This document shows positions 25,204 to 33,358 of a stretch of 36,661 nt of DNA, piece after piece. The notes beneath the pieces are model-generated. The model worked only from the letters and a program-made list of their open reading frames with translations, did no database searches and was not told where the DNA came from. Numbering within the stretch: position 1 is the first letter of the stretch; each line of letters begins with the position of its first letter. Source of the stretch: an uncultured Curtobacterium sp. Its GTDB lineage: Bacteria > Actinomycetota > Actinomycetes > Actinomycetales > Microbacteriaceae. The stretch covers positions 1-36,661 of the forward strand of contig CAJYUW010000025.1 of assembly GCA_913778205.1 (NCBI GenBank), given 5' to 3'. Position numbers and translations under genes: made by a program.

Positions 25204-26154
25204 TCACTTCAGGCCGCCGGCACCCAGGCCGGACCGCCAGAAGCGCTGGAGGGAGAGGAACGCGATGAGCAGCGGGATGATCGACAGGAACGACCCGATG
25301 AGCACGAGGGTGCGCAGGTCCGGGTACTGGCTGACGTTCGAGTTCCAGGTGTAGAGGCCGAGCGTGACGGGGAACAGCGACGAGTCGCGGAGCATCACGA
25401 GCGGGAGGAAGAAGTTGTTCCAGATCGCGACGAACTGGAACAGGAAGATCGTCACGAGCGCGGGCGACATGAGCCGCACGGCCACCGTGAAGAACGTGCG
25501 CACCTCGCCGGAGCCGTCGATGCGCGCCGCCTCGATGATCTCGTCCGGGACGCTCGACGCCGCGAACAGCCGGGACAGGTACACGCCGAACGGACTGACG
25601 ATGCTCGGCAGGAACACCGACCAGAACGTGTCGGTCAGGTCGACCTGGCTGAAGATGAGGAACAGCGGCAGGGCGAGCGCCGTGGCCGGCACGAGGACAC
25701 CGCCGAGGAACACGTTGAACAGTGCCTCGCGGCCGCGGAACCGGTACTTCGCCAGCGCGTACCCGCACATCGCGGAGAGCACGGTGCCGATGAGTCCGGC
25801 GACGGCGGCGTAGGCGATGCTGTTCGCCATCCACCGCAGGTAGATGCCGTTCTGGTAGGTGAACAGCTGCCCGAGGTTCGTGACGAGGTCCTGCAGCGAC
25901 GACGCGCTGAACCACAGCGAGAACGTCGTGTTGAAGTTCGTCGCGGTCTTCGTCGACGACACCAGCAGCCAGAAGATCGGCAGCAGGAAGTACAGGGTGA
26001 AGACCCCCATGACGAGCATGGCTGCGGACCGCGAGATGACGCTCTCGCGGGGACCCCGCGCTCCGCGCTGGTGCGGCCGGGAGGCACGGTTCGGCTCGAG
26101 CGGTCGGCCCGCGTCCGCCACGAGGTCGCGCCGATCGGGTGCGTTGACGGTCAC
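25204..26154 (-). CDS. Carbohydrate ABC transporter permease (MalG-like)
   Basis: A 316-residue inner-membrane subunit of a CUT1 sugar importer with six hydrophobic segments. After a hydrophilic, proline/arginine-rich N-terminus (about 40 residues) come the helices (MLVMGVFTLYFLLPIFWLLV and on). The cytoplasmic EAA loop (IIEAARIDGSGEVRTFFTVA, from about 207) contacts the ATPase. The GTG at 26154 overlaps the preceding permease stop (GTGA). No ATPase gene is in this operon; many actinobacterial CUT1 systems share the multi-task ATPase MsiK encoded elsewhere. Confidence 0.92.
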   Translation of the reverse strand: MTVNAPDRRDLVADAGRPLEPNRASRPHQRGARGPRESVISRSAAMLVMGVFTLYFLLPIFWLLVSSTKTATNFNTTFSLWFSASSLQDLVTNLGQLFTYQNGIYLRWMANSIAYAAVAGLIGTVLSAMCGYALAKYRFRGREALFNVFLGGVLVPATALALPLFLIFSQVDLTDTFWSVFLPSIVSPFGVYLSRLFAASSVPDEIIEAARIDGSGEVRTFFTVAVRLMSPALVTIFLFQFVAIWNNFFLPLVMLRDSSLFPVTLGLYTWNSNVSQYPDLRTLVLIGSFLSIIPLLIAFLSLQRFWRSGLGAGGLK

Positions 26155-27065
26155 TGGGCTTCCTTCCGCTGGGTCAGTCGGAGGAACCCGATCGACAGGA
26201 TGAACGTCGCGACGGCGAGGACGACCGAGAACGCGGCGGCGAGGTTGAAGTTGGGGACCGACGAGGTCGAGTAGACGAGCATGTTCGGCGTGAACGTCGA
26301 GGAGATCGACGAGGTGAACTGGCGGAACACGGTCGGCTCGGTGAGGAGCTGCAGCGTGCCGATGATCGAGAACACCGCGGTCAGGACGATCGCCGGGATC
26401 ACCATCGGGATCTTGATCGACAGGGCGATCCGCAGCTGCGAGGCCCCGTCGAGCTTGGCCGCCTCGTAGATCTCGGTGGGGATCGCGAGGAGCGACGAGT
26501 AGATGATGAGCATGTTGTAGCCGACGTAGACCCAGGTCACGACGTTGGCGACGGCCCAGAGCACCGTGCTGCCGCCGAGCAGGTCGAACCGGCTCGTGAC
26601 CGCGGAGAACGGGGAGAGGTTCGGCGCGTAGAGGTAGCCCCACATGATGGCCGCGATGACGCCGGGGACGGCGTACGGCGCGAAGAACGCGAGCCGGAAG
26701 AAGCGCTTGCCGCGCAGGAGCGGCGAGTCCAGCAGCAGCGCGAACACCAGGGCGAGGAGGAGCATCACCGGGACCTGCACGATGCCGAACAGCAGCACGC
26801 GGAGGACCGAGCCCCAGAACTCGCTGTTCTGGAACACGAGCACGTACTGGCTGAGTCCGCCGAACACCTGGGTCGGCGCGCCGAAGGTCCCCTGGCGCTC
26901 GATCTTCTGCAGCGACTCCCACACCGCGTAGAGGATGGGCACCAGGTAGAACGCGGTGAAGAGGACGGCGAACGGCACGACGAAGATCGCGATCGCGCGG
27001 CGGTACCGGAAGCTCCCGCCGGTCCGACGTCGGGCGACCCGGGGTCGCTGGGCTGTGGTGGTCAT
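26151..27065 (-). CDS. Sugar ABC transporter permease (MalF-like)
   Basis: A 304-residue CUT1 permease subunit with six hydrophobic segments, beginning AIAIFVVPFAVLFTAFYLVP and including FAPYAVPGVIAAIMWGYLYA. The EAA loop is at about 201-220 (EAAKLDGASQLRIALSIKIP). It pairs with the MalG-like subunit encoded next. The ATG at 27065 overlaps the GH42 stop (ATGA) and its own stop overlaps the next GTG, so the operon is tightly coupled. Confidence 0.92.
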   Translation of the reverse strand: MTTTAQRPRVARRRTGGSFRYRRAIAIFVVPFAVLFTAFYLVPILYAVWESLQKIERQGTFGAPTQVFGGLSQYVLVFQNSEFWGSVLRVLLFGIVQVPVMLLLALVFALLLDSPLLRGKRFFRLAFFAPYAVPGVIAAIMWGYLYAPNLSPFSAVTSRFDLLGGSTVLWAVANVVTWVYVGYNMLIIYSSLLAIPTEIYEAAKLDGASQLRIALSIKIPMVIPAIVLTAVFSIIGTLQLLTEPTVFRQFTSSISSTFTPNMLVYSTSSVPNFNLAAAFSVVLAVATFILSIGFLRLTQRKEAQ

Positions 27066-29092
27066 GAACGCTTCCTGTCCGTGCGGATGATCTGGGTGCC
27101 ACCCGGAGCGATGGTGGTGGTGCCGGCGACGGCGCGGTCGGCGACGAGCTCGTGGCCCGCCTCGTGGTGCTGGACGGGCTGGTCCGTGTGGTTGAGCAGG
27201 AAGACCCACTCGTGCTGCTCGTCGCGGCGTCGGACGACCTCGAGGCCCGGCTGCGCGGCGGGGTCCGGCGTCACCCCGGCCTCGGCGAGGACCCGGCGGA
27301 GGAGCGCTGCGCGGGCGGTGTCCTCGAGGACGGTCGACACGTACCAGGCGCTGCCCGCGCCGTGCTCGTTGCGGGTGACCGCGGGCCGGCCGGCGAGCTC
27401 GCCCTCCGCGTAGTCCACGATGCTCGTGGCGCCGCGGAGCTCCACCGGCTCGGACCAGGTGCGGGCCCGGCTGCCGTCGGAGAGCGCCAGCGTCCGGTCG
27501 GCGCCGAGCGGCAGGAACTCGTCGACGCGCACGCCGAGCAGGTCCCGGAACGCGCCGGGGTAGCCGCCGGTGCGGACGCGGTCGCGCTCGTCGACGATGC
27601 CGCCGAAGAACGTGACCACCGCGTGCCCGCCGCGCGCGACGTGGTCGGCGACCACGGCGGCGTGCTCGTCGCGCACCATGTAGAGCTCGGGCACGACGAC
27701 GACGGCGTAGCCGTCGAGGGGTGCGCCGGGCGCGACCACGTCGACCGTGACGCCCGCGTCCCAGAGCGTCCCGTGGAACGCGTGGACCTGCTCGAGGTAG
27801 CGGAGCGCGGTGTTGGGGTGGGCCTCCAGGTCGGCCGCCCACTGGTTCTCCCAGCTGAAGACGAGCGCGACGTCGGCCCGGACGCGGGACCCGCGGAGTT
27901 CGCCGAGACGCTCCACGAGCGCGCCGAGGTCCACGACCTCGCGCCAGGTGCGGGACTCCGTGCCGGCGTGCGGCAGCATCGAGGAGTGGTACTTCTCGCT
28001 GCCCTGCACGGATGCGCGCCACTGGAAGAAGCAGACGCCGTCGGCGCCGCGGGCGATGTGCGCCGCGGTGTTCCGGAGCATCTGCCCCGGGGTCTTCGCG
28101 ATGTTCACCGGCTGCCAGTTCACCGCGCCGGTCGAGTGCTCCATGAGGAGCCAGGGCGCGCCGTTCGCCAGACCACGGGTGGTGTCGGCGGCGAAGGCGA
28201 GCTCGACGTGCGGTCGGGGCAGGCGGTGGTCGAGGTAGTGGTCGTTGGCGATGACGTCCATGTCGCCGGCCCACGACCAGTAGTCGAGCGCGGTGATGTG
28301 TGCGGCGACCATGAAGTTCGTCGTGACGGGCCTGTCGCTCAGCCCACGGAGGACGGCGGCCTCGGCGCGGTGGTGCGCGAGCAGCTCGTCGGACGAGAAC
28401 CGGTCGAAGTCGATGACCTGCGACGGGTTGTTCGTGGAGAGGGTGAGCCGAGGCGGCAGGACCTCGTCGAACGAGCCGTAGCGCTGACTCCAGAACGCGG
28501 TGCCCCAGGCGGCGTTGAGCTCCTCGACCGTGCCGTACCGGTCCCGGAGCCAGCCGCGGAACGCCTCGGCCGAGACGTCGCAGTAGCAGTGCGCATTGTG
28601 GCAGCCGAGCTCGTTCGAGACGTGCCAGAGCTTCACGGCGGGGTGGTCGCCGTACCGCTCGGCCGTGGCACGGACCAGGGCGAGGGCGTGCTCGCGGTAG
28701 ACCGGGGAGCTCGGGCAGAAGGCCTGTCGGCCGCCCGGCCAGCGGGTGGTGCCGTCGGCGACCACCGGCAGCACCTCGGGGTGCGCGGTCGTGAGCCACG
28801 GCGGGGTCGACGCGGTGCCCGTGCCGAGGTCGACCCCGATGCCGGCGCCGTGCAGGAGCTCGATGACGCGGTCGAGCGCGGCGAAGTCGTACTCGCCCTG
28901 ACGGGGTTCGACGTGCGACCAGCCGAAGACGTTGATCGCGACGAGGTTCACTCCGGCCTCGCGCATGAGTCGGACGTCCTCGACCCAGACCTCGGGGTCC
29001 CACTGCTCGGGGTTGTAGTCGCACCCGAACGCCAGGCCGGTCGAGCCGAGGCCGAGCGCCGTGCTGGCGGGGGCCGGGAGGGTGGTGGTCAC
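27062..29092 (-). CDS. Beta-galactosidase, glycoside hydrolase family 42
   Basis: A 676-residue GH42 enzyme with the usual three domains: a TIM barrel (about 1-390), a trimerisation domain (about 390-600) and a beta C-terminal domain. The start motif FGCDYNPEQWDPEVWVEDV is diagnostic. The acid/base is E161 (HVSNELGCHN) and the nucleophile E318 (LLMEHSTGAVNWQP). The Zn-binding cysteines C126, C164, C169 and C171 are present. It lacks a signal peptide and so acts in the cytoplasm on galactosides imported by the ABC system that follows. The GTG at 29092 has GAGGAA upstream. The promoter TTGACA-17-TTTACT is followed by a CelR-type operator. Confidence 0.94.
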   Translation of the reverse strand: MTTTLPAPASTALGLGSTGLAFGCDYNPEQWDPEVWVEDVRLMREAGVNLVAINVFGWSHVEPRQGEYDFAALDRVIELLHGAGIGVDLGTGTASTPPWLTTAHPEVLPVVADGTTRWPGGRQAFCPSSPVYREHALALVRATAERYGDHPAVKLWHVSNELGCHNAHCYCDVSAEAFRGWLRDRYGTVEELNAAWGTAFWSQRYGSFDEVLPPRLTLSTNNPSQVIDFDRFSSDELLAHHRAEAAVLRGLSDRPVTTNFMVAAHITALDYWSWAGDMDVIANDHYLDHRLPRPHVELAFAADTTRGLANGAPWLLMEHSTGAVNWQPVNIAKTPGQMLRNTAAHIARGADGVCFFQWRASVQGSEKYHSSMLPHAGTESRTWREVVDLGALVERLGELRGSRVRADVALVFSWENQWAADLEAHPNTALRYLEQVHAFHGTLWDAGVTVDVVAPGAPLDGYAVVVVPELYMVRDEHAAVVADHVARGGHAVVTFFGGIVDERDRVRTGGYPGAFRDLLGVRVDEFLPLGADRTLALSDGSRARTWSEPVELRGATSIVDYAEGELAGRPAVTRNEHGAGSAWYVSTVLEDTARAALLRRVLAEAGVTPDPAAQPGLEVVRRRDEQHEWVFLLNHTDQPVQHHEAGHELVADRAVAGTTTIAPGGTQIIRTDRKRS

Positions 29093-29169
29093 GTCGGGTT
29101 CCTCGTCCGTCGCGGGCGGTTGCACCGTCCGTTCGGGGAACGCTTCGACGATGAAGACCACCCAGGTGT

Positions 29170-29185
29170 CTGGGAGCGCTCCCAG
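29170..29185. promoter_or_regulatory. LacI-type operator O2 (CelR/CebR-type palindrome)
   Basis: CTGGGAGCGCTCCCAG is a perfect 16-bp palindrome containing TGGGAGCGCTCCCA, the operator reported for CelR of Thermobifida and CebR of Streptomyces. It lies 46 bp (centre to centre) from the second copy, downstream of the GH42 promoter. Confidence 0.88.
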
Positions 29186-29214
29186 TCTGCTCCGGCCGAG
29201 CGGGGCCGAAGACT

Positions 29215-29232
29215 TCTGGGAGCGCTCCCAGA
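29215..29232. promoter_or_regulatory. LacI-type operator O1 overlapping the GH42 -10 edge
   Basis: TCTGGGAGCGCTCCCAGA is a perfect 18-bp palindrome. On the minus strand it begins at the last base of the -10 (TTTACT) of the GH42 promoter and covers the transcription start, the classical place for repression. Confidence 0.9.
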
Positions 29233-29260
29233 GTAAACGCCGTCCGCGCGCCGTTGTCAA
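29232..29260 (-). promoter_or_regulatory. Promoter of the GH42/ABC operon
   Basis: TTGACA (complement of 29255-29260), a 17-nt spacer and TTTACT (complement of 29232-29237), reading toward GH42. This is the best sigma-A-type promoter in the window. Confidence 0.75.
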
Positions 29261-29270
29261 GGGCCGAGCA

Positions 29271-29299
29271 TCGGACGGCGTCCGACGTGCGGCTACAGT
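29271..29299 (+). promoter_or_regulatory. lacI promoter with a further palindrome
   Basis: TACAGT (29294-29299) ends 6 nt before the lacI ATG. In its -35 region lies a perfect palindrome TCGGACG-G-CGTCCGA (29271-29285), unlike the CelR-type sites, so a second factor may act here. Confidence 0.5.
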
Positions 29300-29305
29300 G
29301 GCCGC

Positions 29306-30331
29306 ATGTCCGACGTCCGCACCGCCCGTTCCCGCGCCACGATCCAGGACGTCGCGGACGAGGCGGGGCTCTCCCGGGGCACGGTCTCCCGCGTGCTCAA
29401 CGACGAGCCGTACGTCTCGCCGAAGGCGCGCGAGGCCGTGCAGGAGGCGGTCCGTCGCGTCGGGTACGTCCGGAGCGCCGCGGCTCGGAGCCTCGTGACC
29501 CGACGGTCCGGAGCGGTCGCGCTCATCGTGCACGAGCCGTCCGTCCAGGTGCTCGACGACCCGAACATCGGCAACATCCTCATCGGCACGAACGCGGTGC
29601 TCTCCGAGGCCGACCAGCAGCTCGTGACGATCATGGTCGACTCGGCGCGCGACGACGAGCGCGTCGTGGAGTACCTGCGCGGCGGGTTCGTCGACGGGGC
29701 CATCGTGCTGTCCGCCCGCGACGGCGACGCCGTGACCCGCGCCATCGAGGAGATGGGCCTGCCCGCCTGCTTCGTCGGCCACCCCTCCGACGCCGCGACG
29801 ACCTCCTGGATCGGCATCGACAACCGCTCCGCGGCGTTCGCGATCACCAGTCGCCTCGTCGCCACCGGTCGACGTCGGATCGGGATGCTCGCGTCCGGAC
29901 TCGACCGCGACTCCGGCCAGGACCGACTCGCGGGCTTCACCGAGGCACTCGGCGACCGGTTCGACCCGGAGCTCGTCGCCGGCAACCCCCTGTTCAGCTA
30001 CACCGCCGGGGTCGAGGGGATGCGCGAGCTGCTCGACCGGGCGCCCGACGTCGACGGGGTGTTCGCCGCATCGGACGCCGTCGCCGCCGGGGCGATGGAC
30101 GTGCTGCACCGGGCCGGGCGCTCCGTGCCGGACGACGTCGGCGTGGTGGGGTTCGACGACAGTGCGTGGGCGCTCCGCTGCGACCCCCCGCTCTCCACGG
30201 TGCGACAGCCGGCGAAGACCCTCGGGGAACACGCCGCCCGCCAGGTCCTCGCGCAGATCGCCGGCACCGACGAGGACGGCCCGCGTGGTCTGGTCCTCCC
30301 GACCGAGGTCGTCTGGCGCGCCAGCGCCTGA
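29306..30331 (+). CDS. LacI-family transcriptional regulator (CelR/CebR operator type)
   Basis: A 341-residue repressor. The N-terminal helix-turn-helix and hinge (ATIQDVADEAGLSRGTVSRV, about 11-30) is followed by the periplasmic-binding-protein-like core (VALIVHEPSV; GAIVLSARDG; GFDDSAWALRCDPPLSTVRQP) that binds a sugar. It is divergent from the GH42/ABC operon, and two TGGGAGCGCTCCCA palindromes lie between, so it very likely represses that operon and perhaps itself until a galactoside is present. The ATG at 29306 is 6 nt from TACAGT (leaderless). Its stop codon lies inside the first unit of a 30-bp tandem repeat. Confidence 0.92.
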   Translation: MSDVRTARSRATIQDVADEAGLSRGTVSRVLNDEPYVSPKAREAVQEAVRRVGYVRSAAARSLVTRRSGAVALIVHEPSVQVLDDPNIGNILIGTNAVLSEADQQLVTIMVDSARDDERVVEYLRGGFVDGAIVLSARDGDAVTRAIEEMGLPACFVGHPSDAATTSWIGIDNRSAAFAITSRLVATGRRRIGMLASGLDRDSGQDRLAGFTEALGDRFDPELVAGNPLFSYTAGVEGMRELLDRAPDVDGVFAASDAVAAGAMDVLHRAGRSVPDDVGVVGFDDSAWALRCDPPLSTVRQPAKTLGEHAARQVLAQIAGTDEDGPRGLVLPTEVVWRASA

Positions 30332-30374
30332 CCCCTGGCGGTCCGGCGCGCCAGCACCTGGCCGCTGGCGGTCG
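30315..30374 (+). repeat. 30-bp tandem duplication across the lacI stop
   Basis: Units 30315-30344 and 30345-30374 agree in 26 of 30 positions (GGCGCGCCAGC-x-CCTG start, CTGGCGGTC near the end). The first includes the last lacI codons and the TGA; the second is a non-coding copy. Confidence 0.85.
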
Positions 30375-30406
30375 TCCCGGTCGTCCCGATCGTCCCGATC
30401 GTCCCG
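30371..30406 (+). repeat. 9-bp tandem repeat RTCGTCCCG x4
   Basis: Four head-to-tail units (30371, 30380, 30389, 30398) directly following the 30-bp duplication. This is an intergenic slippage-prone tract with no coding role seen. Confidence 0.85.
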
Positions 30407-30540
30407 GGCAGACCGCCTGGCCGGACGCGAGCCGGATCGATCTCGACCACGAGCCGGGGCCGGGTCGACCGCCCCGGGCGAGTCGCGCCTCCAGGCCGGA
30501 TCGCGCGCCGACGACGCGACGGTCGCACGCCGAAGACGGA

Positions 30541-30570
30541 ACAGGCCCCCGGATTCCTCCGGGGGCCTGT
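30541..30570 (-). terminator. Strong hairpin terminator downstream of tRNA-Leu
   Basis: A 13-bp perfect stem (ACAGGCCCCCGGA with TCCGGGGGCCTGT) and a TTCC loop. It lies 36 nt beyond the tRNA-Leu 3' end on the minus strand; a T-containing stretch follows. It may also stop readthrough from lacI. Confidence 0.8.
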
Positions 30571-30606
30571 TGCCTGTCTGGTGCTACCTGTCAGGTGTTC
30601 CCAGTC

Positions 30607-30693
30607 TGGTGCGCGAGGGGGGACTTGAACCCCCACGCCGTTTCCAGCACACGGACCTGAACCGTGCGCGTCTACCAATTCCGCCACTCGCGC
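30607..30693 (-). tRNA. tRNA-Leu (anticodon CAG)
   Basis: An 87-nt class II tRNA including an encoded 3' CCA (complement of 30607-30609). The acceptor stem GCGCGAG/CTCGCGC pairs perfectly with discriminator A. The anticodon stem CACGG/CCGTG holds the loop TTCAGGT, anticodon CAG, reading CUG. The long variable arm (GTGCTGGAAACGGCGT region) and the T-loop GGTTCAAGTCC are present. It is located just upstream of and divergent to fhaA, as in other Actinobacteria. Confidence 0.96.
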
Positions 30694-30704
30694 CAGCCCC
30701 AGAA

Positions 30705-30749
30705 CACTACCATGCACAGACGGCGCCAGGAGCCAACCACTACCATGCA
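30705..30749 (+). promoter_or_regulatory. Duplicated 12-mer upstream of fhaA
   Basis: CACTACCATGCA occurs at 30705-30716 and 30738-30749, 33 bp apart (about three helical turns), between the tRNA and fhaA. Each contains TACCAT, which could act as a -10 box; the pair may be tandem promoters or a regulator site. Confidence 0.4.
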
Positions 30750-30779
30750 GAGGTCCCTGACCGAGAACACTGGAGACCC

Positions 30780-31460
30780 ATGGGCCTGTTGGACAGCTTC
30801 GAGCGAGGGTTGGAGCGTGCCGTGAACGGCGCGTTCGCGAAGACCTTCCGCTCCGGCGTACAGCCCGTCGAGATCTCGAGCGCACTCCGACGCGAGCTCG
30901 ACACCAAGGCCGCGGTGGTCTCCCGCGAGCGGATCCTCGTGCCGAACGAGTTCACCGTGCGGCTGTCCCCGCCGGACTGCACGCGCATGACGGACGTCGG
31001 CCAGCCGCTCATCGACGAGCTGCGGCAGATGGTCCAGCAGCACGCCGTGGCGCAGAACTACTCGTTCTCCGGACCGGTCTCGATCGCGCTCAAGCAGGAC
31101 GGGACCCTGTCCACGGGCATCCTGCAGATCGACTCGACGACGGTCCAGCGCGACGTCGCGTGGATCGCGGTGCTCGACATCGGTTCGCAGCGGCACCGGC
31201 TCCACCGCGGACGCACGGTCATCGGACGCGGCTCCGACGCCGACATCACGGTCGCGGACACGGGGACGAGCCGGAAGCACGTCGAGGTGATCTGGGACGG
31301 CAAGCACGCCCAGGCCAACGACCTCGGGTCCACGAACGGCTCGAAGCTGAACGGGGAACGCTTCCAGCAGGCGATCGTGGAGCCGGACTCCACCATCGAG
31401 ATCGGTCGTACCCGTATGGTGTTCCGGGTGATCCCGGAGAACGACGGAGGTGCTCGATGA
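30780..31460 (+). CDS. fhaA: FHA-domain protein FhaA (DUF3662-FHA)
   Basis: A 226-residue cytoplasmic protein. The N-terminal DUF3662 domain (about 1-120, GLLDSFERGLERAVNGAFAK and EISSALRREL) is followed by a C-terminal FHA domain (about 130-220; GRGSDADITV, SRKHVEVIWD, LGSTNGSKLNG) that binds phosphothreonine. In Mycobacterium FhaA binds phosphorylated MviN and kinase targets to control peptidoglycan synthesis. The start ATG at 30780 has TGGAGA upstream; the frame is open far upstream but runs through the tRNA. The linker between domains is short compared with mycobacterial FhaA. It is first in the operon, and its stop overlaps fhaB (ATGA). Confidence 0.92.
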   Translation: MGLLDSFERGLERAVNGAFAKTFRSGVQPVEISSALRRELDTKAAVVSRERILVPNEFTVRLSPPDCTRMTDVGQPLIDELRQMVQQHAVAQNYSFSGPVSIALKQDGTLSTGILQIDSTTVQRDVAWIAVLDIGSQRHRLHRGRTVIGRGSDADITVADTGTSRKHVEVIWDGKHAQANDLGSTNGSKLNGERFQQAIVEPDSTIEIGRTRMVFRVIPENDGGAR

Positions 31461-32002
31461 CCACGGGGCTGACCCTGCTCGTCCTGCGCTTCGCGTTCCT
31501 CGCGGTGCTCTGGCTGTTCGTGTTCGTGATCGTCTTCGCACTGCGGAGCGACCTCTTCGGACAGCGTGTCCGCACCATCCCGACGGACCCGAAGGCCGGC
31601 CCGTCCGGTCCGACCACCCCGTCGATCCCGAGCGCGGCGGCGAGTGCGCCCGCGTCGGGCAACGCCTTCACCGAGCTGATCAGCCAGGGAGGCACCGCGT
31701 CGAACACGGCCGTGGCCACCCGACTCGTCATCACGGAGGGCTCGCGCGAGGGCATGGAGATGCCCCTCGGCGGCGGTCCGATCACCATCGGCCGCTCGAG
31801 CGAGTCCAACGTCGTCATCCGCGACGACTACACCTCCACCAACCACGCCCGACTCGATCTGCGCGCCGAGGGCTGGGTCGTCACCGACCTCGAGTCCACC
31901 AACGGCACGTTCGTCAACGGTCAGAAGGTGACCTCCCCGGTGCTCGTCGCCGAGGGGACGCCCATCACGATCGGGACGACGACCTTCGAGCTGCGGCGGT
32001 AG
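31457..32002 (+). CDS. fhaB: FHA-domain membrane protein FhaB (FipA)
   Basis: A 181-residue protein with one N-terminal transmembrane helix (about 5-29, LTLLVLRFAFLAVLWLFVFV), a Pro/Ser/Ala-rich linker and a C-terminal FHA domain (about 88-181; ITIGRSSESNVVIRDDYTS, NHARL, LESTNGTFVNG). It recognises phosphothreonine at the membrane; in mycobacteria it links kinase signalling to FtsZ/FtsQ in division. The ATG overlaps the fhaA stop and has GGAGG upstream. It is 6 bp from pstP. Confidence 0.93.
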   Translation: MTTGLTLLVLRFAFLAVLWLFVFVIVFALRSDLFGQRVRTIPTDPKAGPSGPTTPSIPSAAASAPASGNAFTELISQGGTASNTAVATRLVITEGSREGMEMPLGGGPITIGRSSESNVVIRDDYTSTNHARLDLRAEGWVVTDLESTNGTFVNGQKVTSPVLVAEGTPITIGTTTFELRR

Positions 32003-32008
32003 GCGCGG

Positions 32009-33358
32009 ATGACGGCACGGACGCTGAGCGCCGCTGTGTCCCACGTGGGGCGCATCCGCGCGAACAACCAGGACTCCGGCTACGCCGGGGCGCACCTGTT
32101 CGCGGTCGCGGACGGCATGGGCGGCCACGCCGGCGGCGACGTCGCATCGGCGATCGCGATCCGGCGCATCCGCGAGGTCGACCGTGAGTTCCCGTCGGCC
32201 CACGACGCCGAGTTCGCCCTGCAGTCCGCGCTCATCGCCGCGAACCAGCTCATCACCGAGACCGTGTTCGAGCACCAGGAGCTCACCGGCATGGGCACGA
32301 CGGTCTCCGCGCTCATCCGGGTCGGCGACCAGATCGCGATCGCCCACATCGGGGACTCCCGCATCTACCGCTTCCGGGACGGCGAGCTCCAGCAGATCAC
32401 GTCCGACCACACGTTCGTGCAGCGCCTCGTCGACAGTGGCCGCATCACGCCGGAGGAAGCCGCGGTCCACCCGCGCCGCTCCGTGCTCATGCGGGTCCTC
32501 GGCGACGTCGACGCCGCTCCCGAGGTCGACACCGCGGTCATGGACATCCAGCCGGGCGACCGGTGGCTGCTGTGCTCCGACGGCCTGTCGTCGTACCTCG
32601 CGGAGGAGCGCATCCGGCACGCGCTCGCGTCGAACATGGACGCCAACCAGGCGACGCAGCGGCTCGTCAAGGAGACCCTCGACCACGGCGCACCGGACAA
32701 CGTCACCGTCGTGGTCATGGACGTCACCGACGCCGAGGTCTCGGACGAGGACGACGCCGCGACCACCGTCGGGTCGGCCGCGGCACCGCTGACCTTCGAG
32801 GCATCGACCGGCCGCAAGCCGATCCGCCTCCCCACGATCCTCCTGCACCCGCTCAAGGTGACGACCGCGCCGGAGGACTCGCACTTCGAGCCCGAGTCCG
32901 ACCAGTACTTCGCCGAGCTCATCGCCGAGGACCGCCGTCGACGGGTCCGGCGCCGCGTGGCGTGGAGCATCGCCCTCGTCGTCGCGATCGCCGCGCTCGT
33001 GGGTGCCGTCTTCCTCGGCTGGCGCATCACGCAGGACCACTACTACGTGGGGTCCGACCGGGGCACCGTCGCGATCTACAAGGGCGTGCAGCAGTCGATC
33101 GGGCCGCTCGCGCTGTCGGACGTCTACGAGGACAGCGACATCCGGGTGAGCACCCTGCCCGAGTACACCCGCGAGAACGTCCGCTCCACCATCAACGCGC
33201 AGTCGCTCTCCGACGCCCGCGAGATCGTCGACCGCCTGCGCAAGGCCGCCGAGACCGGGCAGGACCAGGCCGGCACCGGCGGATCCTCGCCGTCGGCGAC
33301 CCCGTCCGCGACGACCGGGTCGCCGACCCCGTCGCCCACCCCCGGGAAGAAGCGATGA
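32009..33358 (+). CDS. pstP: PP2C-type Ser/Thr phosphatase PstP
   Basis: A 449-residue membrane phosphatase that reverses PknA/PknB phosphorylation. The PP2C catalytic domain covers about 5-240 with the metal-binding motifs RANNQDSGYAG (18-28), ADGMGGHAGGD (34-44), GMGTTVSALI, HIGDSRIYRF, CSDGLSSYL and DNVTVVVMD. A basic juxtamembrane run (RRRRVRRR) precedes one helix (about 316-337), and the outer part ends in a Pro/Ser/Thr-rich tail. It is in the middle of the operon with its targets and overlaps rodA by 4 nt. Confidence 0.95.
   Translation: MTARTLSAAVSHVGRIRANNQDSGYAGAHLFAVADGMGGHAGGDVASAIAIRRIREVDREFPSAHDAEFALQSALIAANQLITETVFEHQELTGMGTTVSALIRVGDQIAIAHIGDSRIYRFRDGELQQITSDHTFVQRLVDSGRITPEEAAVHPRRSVLMRVLGDVDAAPEVDTAVMDIQPGDRWLLCSDGLSSYLAEERIRHALASNMDANQATQRLVKETLDHGAPDNVTVVVMDVTDAEVSDEDDAATTVGSAAAPLTFEASTGRKPIRLPTILLHPLKVTTAPEDSHFEPESDQYFAELIAEDRRRRVRRRVAWSIALVVAIAALVGAVFLGWRITQDHYYVGSDRGTVAIYKGVQQSIGPLALSDVYEDSDIRVSTLPEYTRENVRSTINAQSLSDAREIVDRLRKAAETGQDQAGTGGSSPSATPSATTGSPTPSPTPGKKR

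Noticed and set aside
27152..29236. Long plus-strand open frame opposite the GH42 gene
   Set aside because: Antisense to a GH42 gene with intact catalytic and zinc residues; no Shine-Dalgarno or domain.
30162..30779. Upstream extension of fhaA
   Set aside because: It would run through the lacI end, a terminator and the tRNA-Leu gene; the DUF3662 homology begins at 30780.
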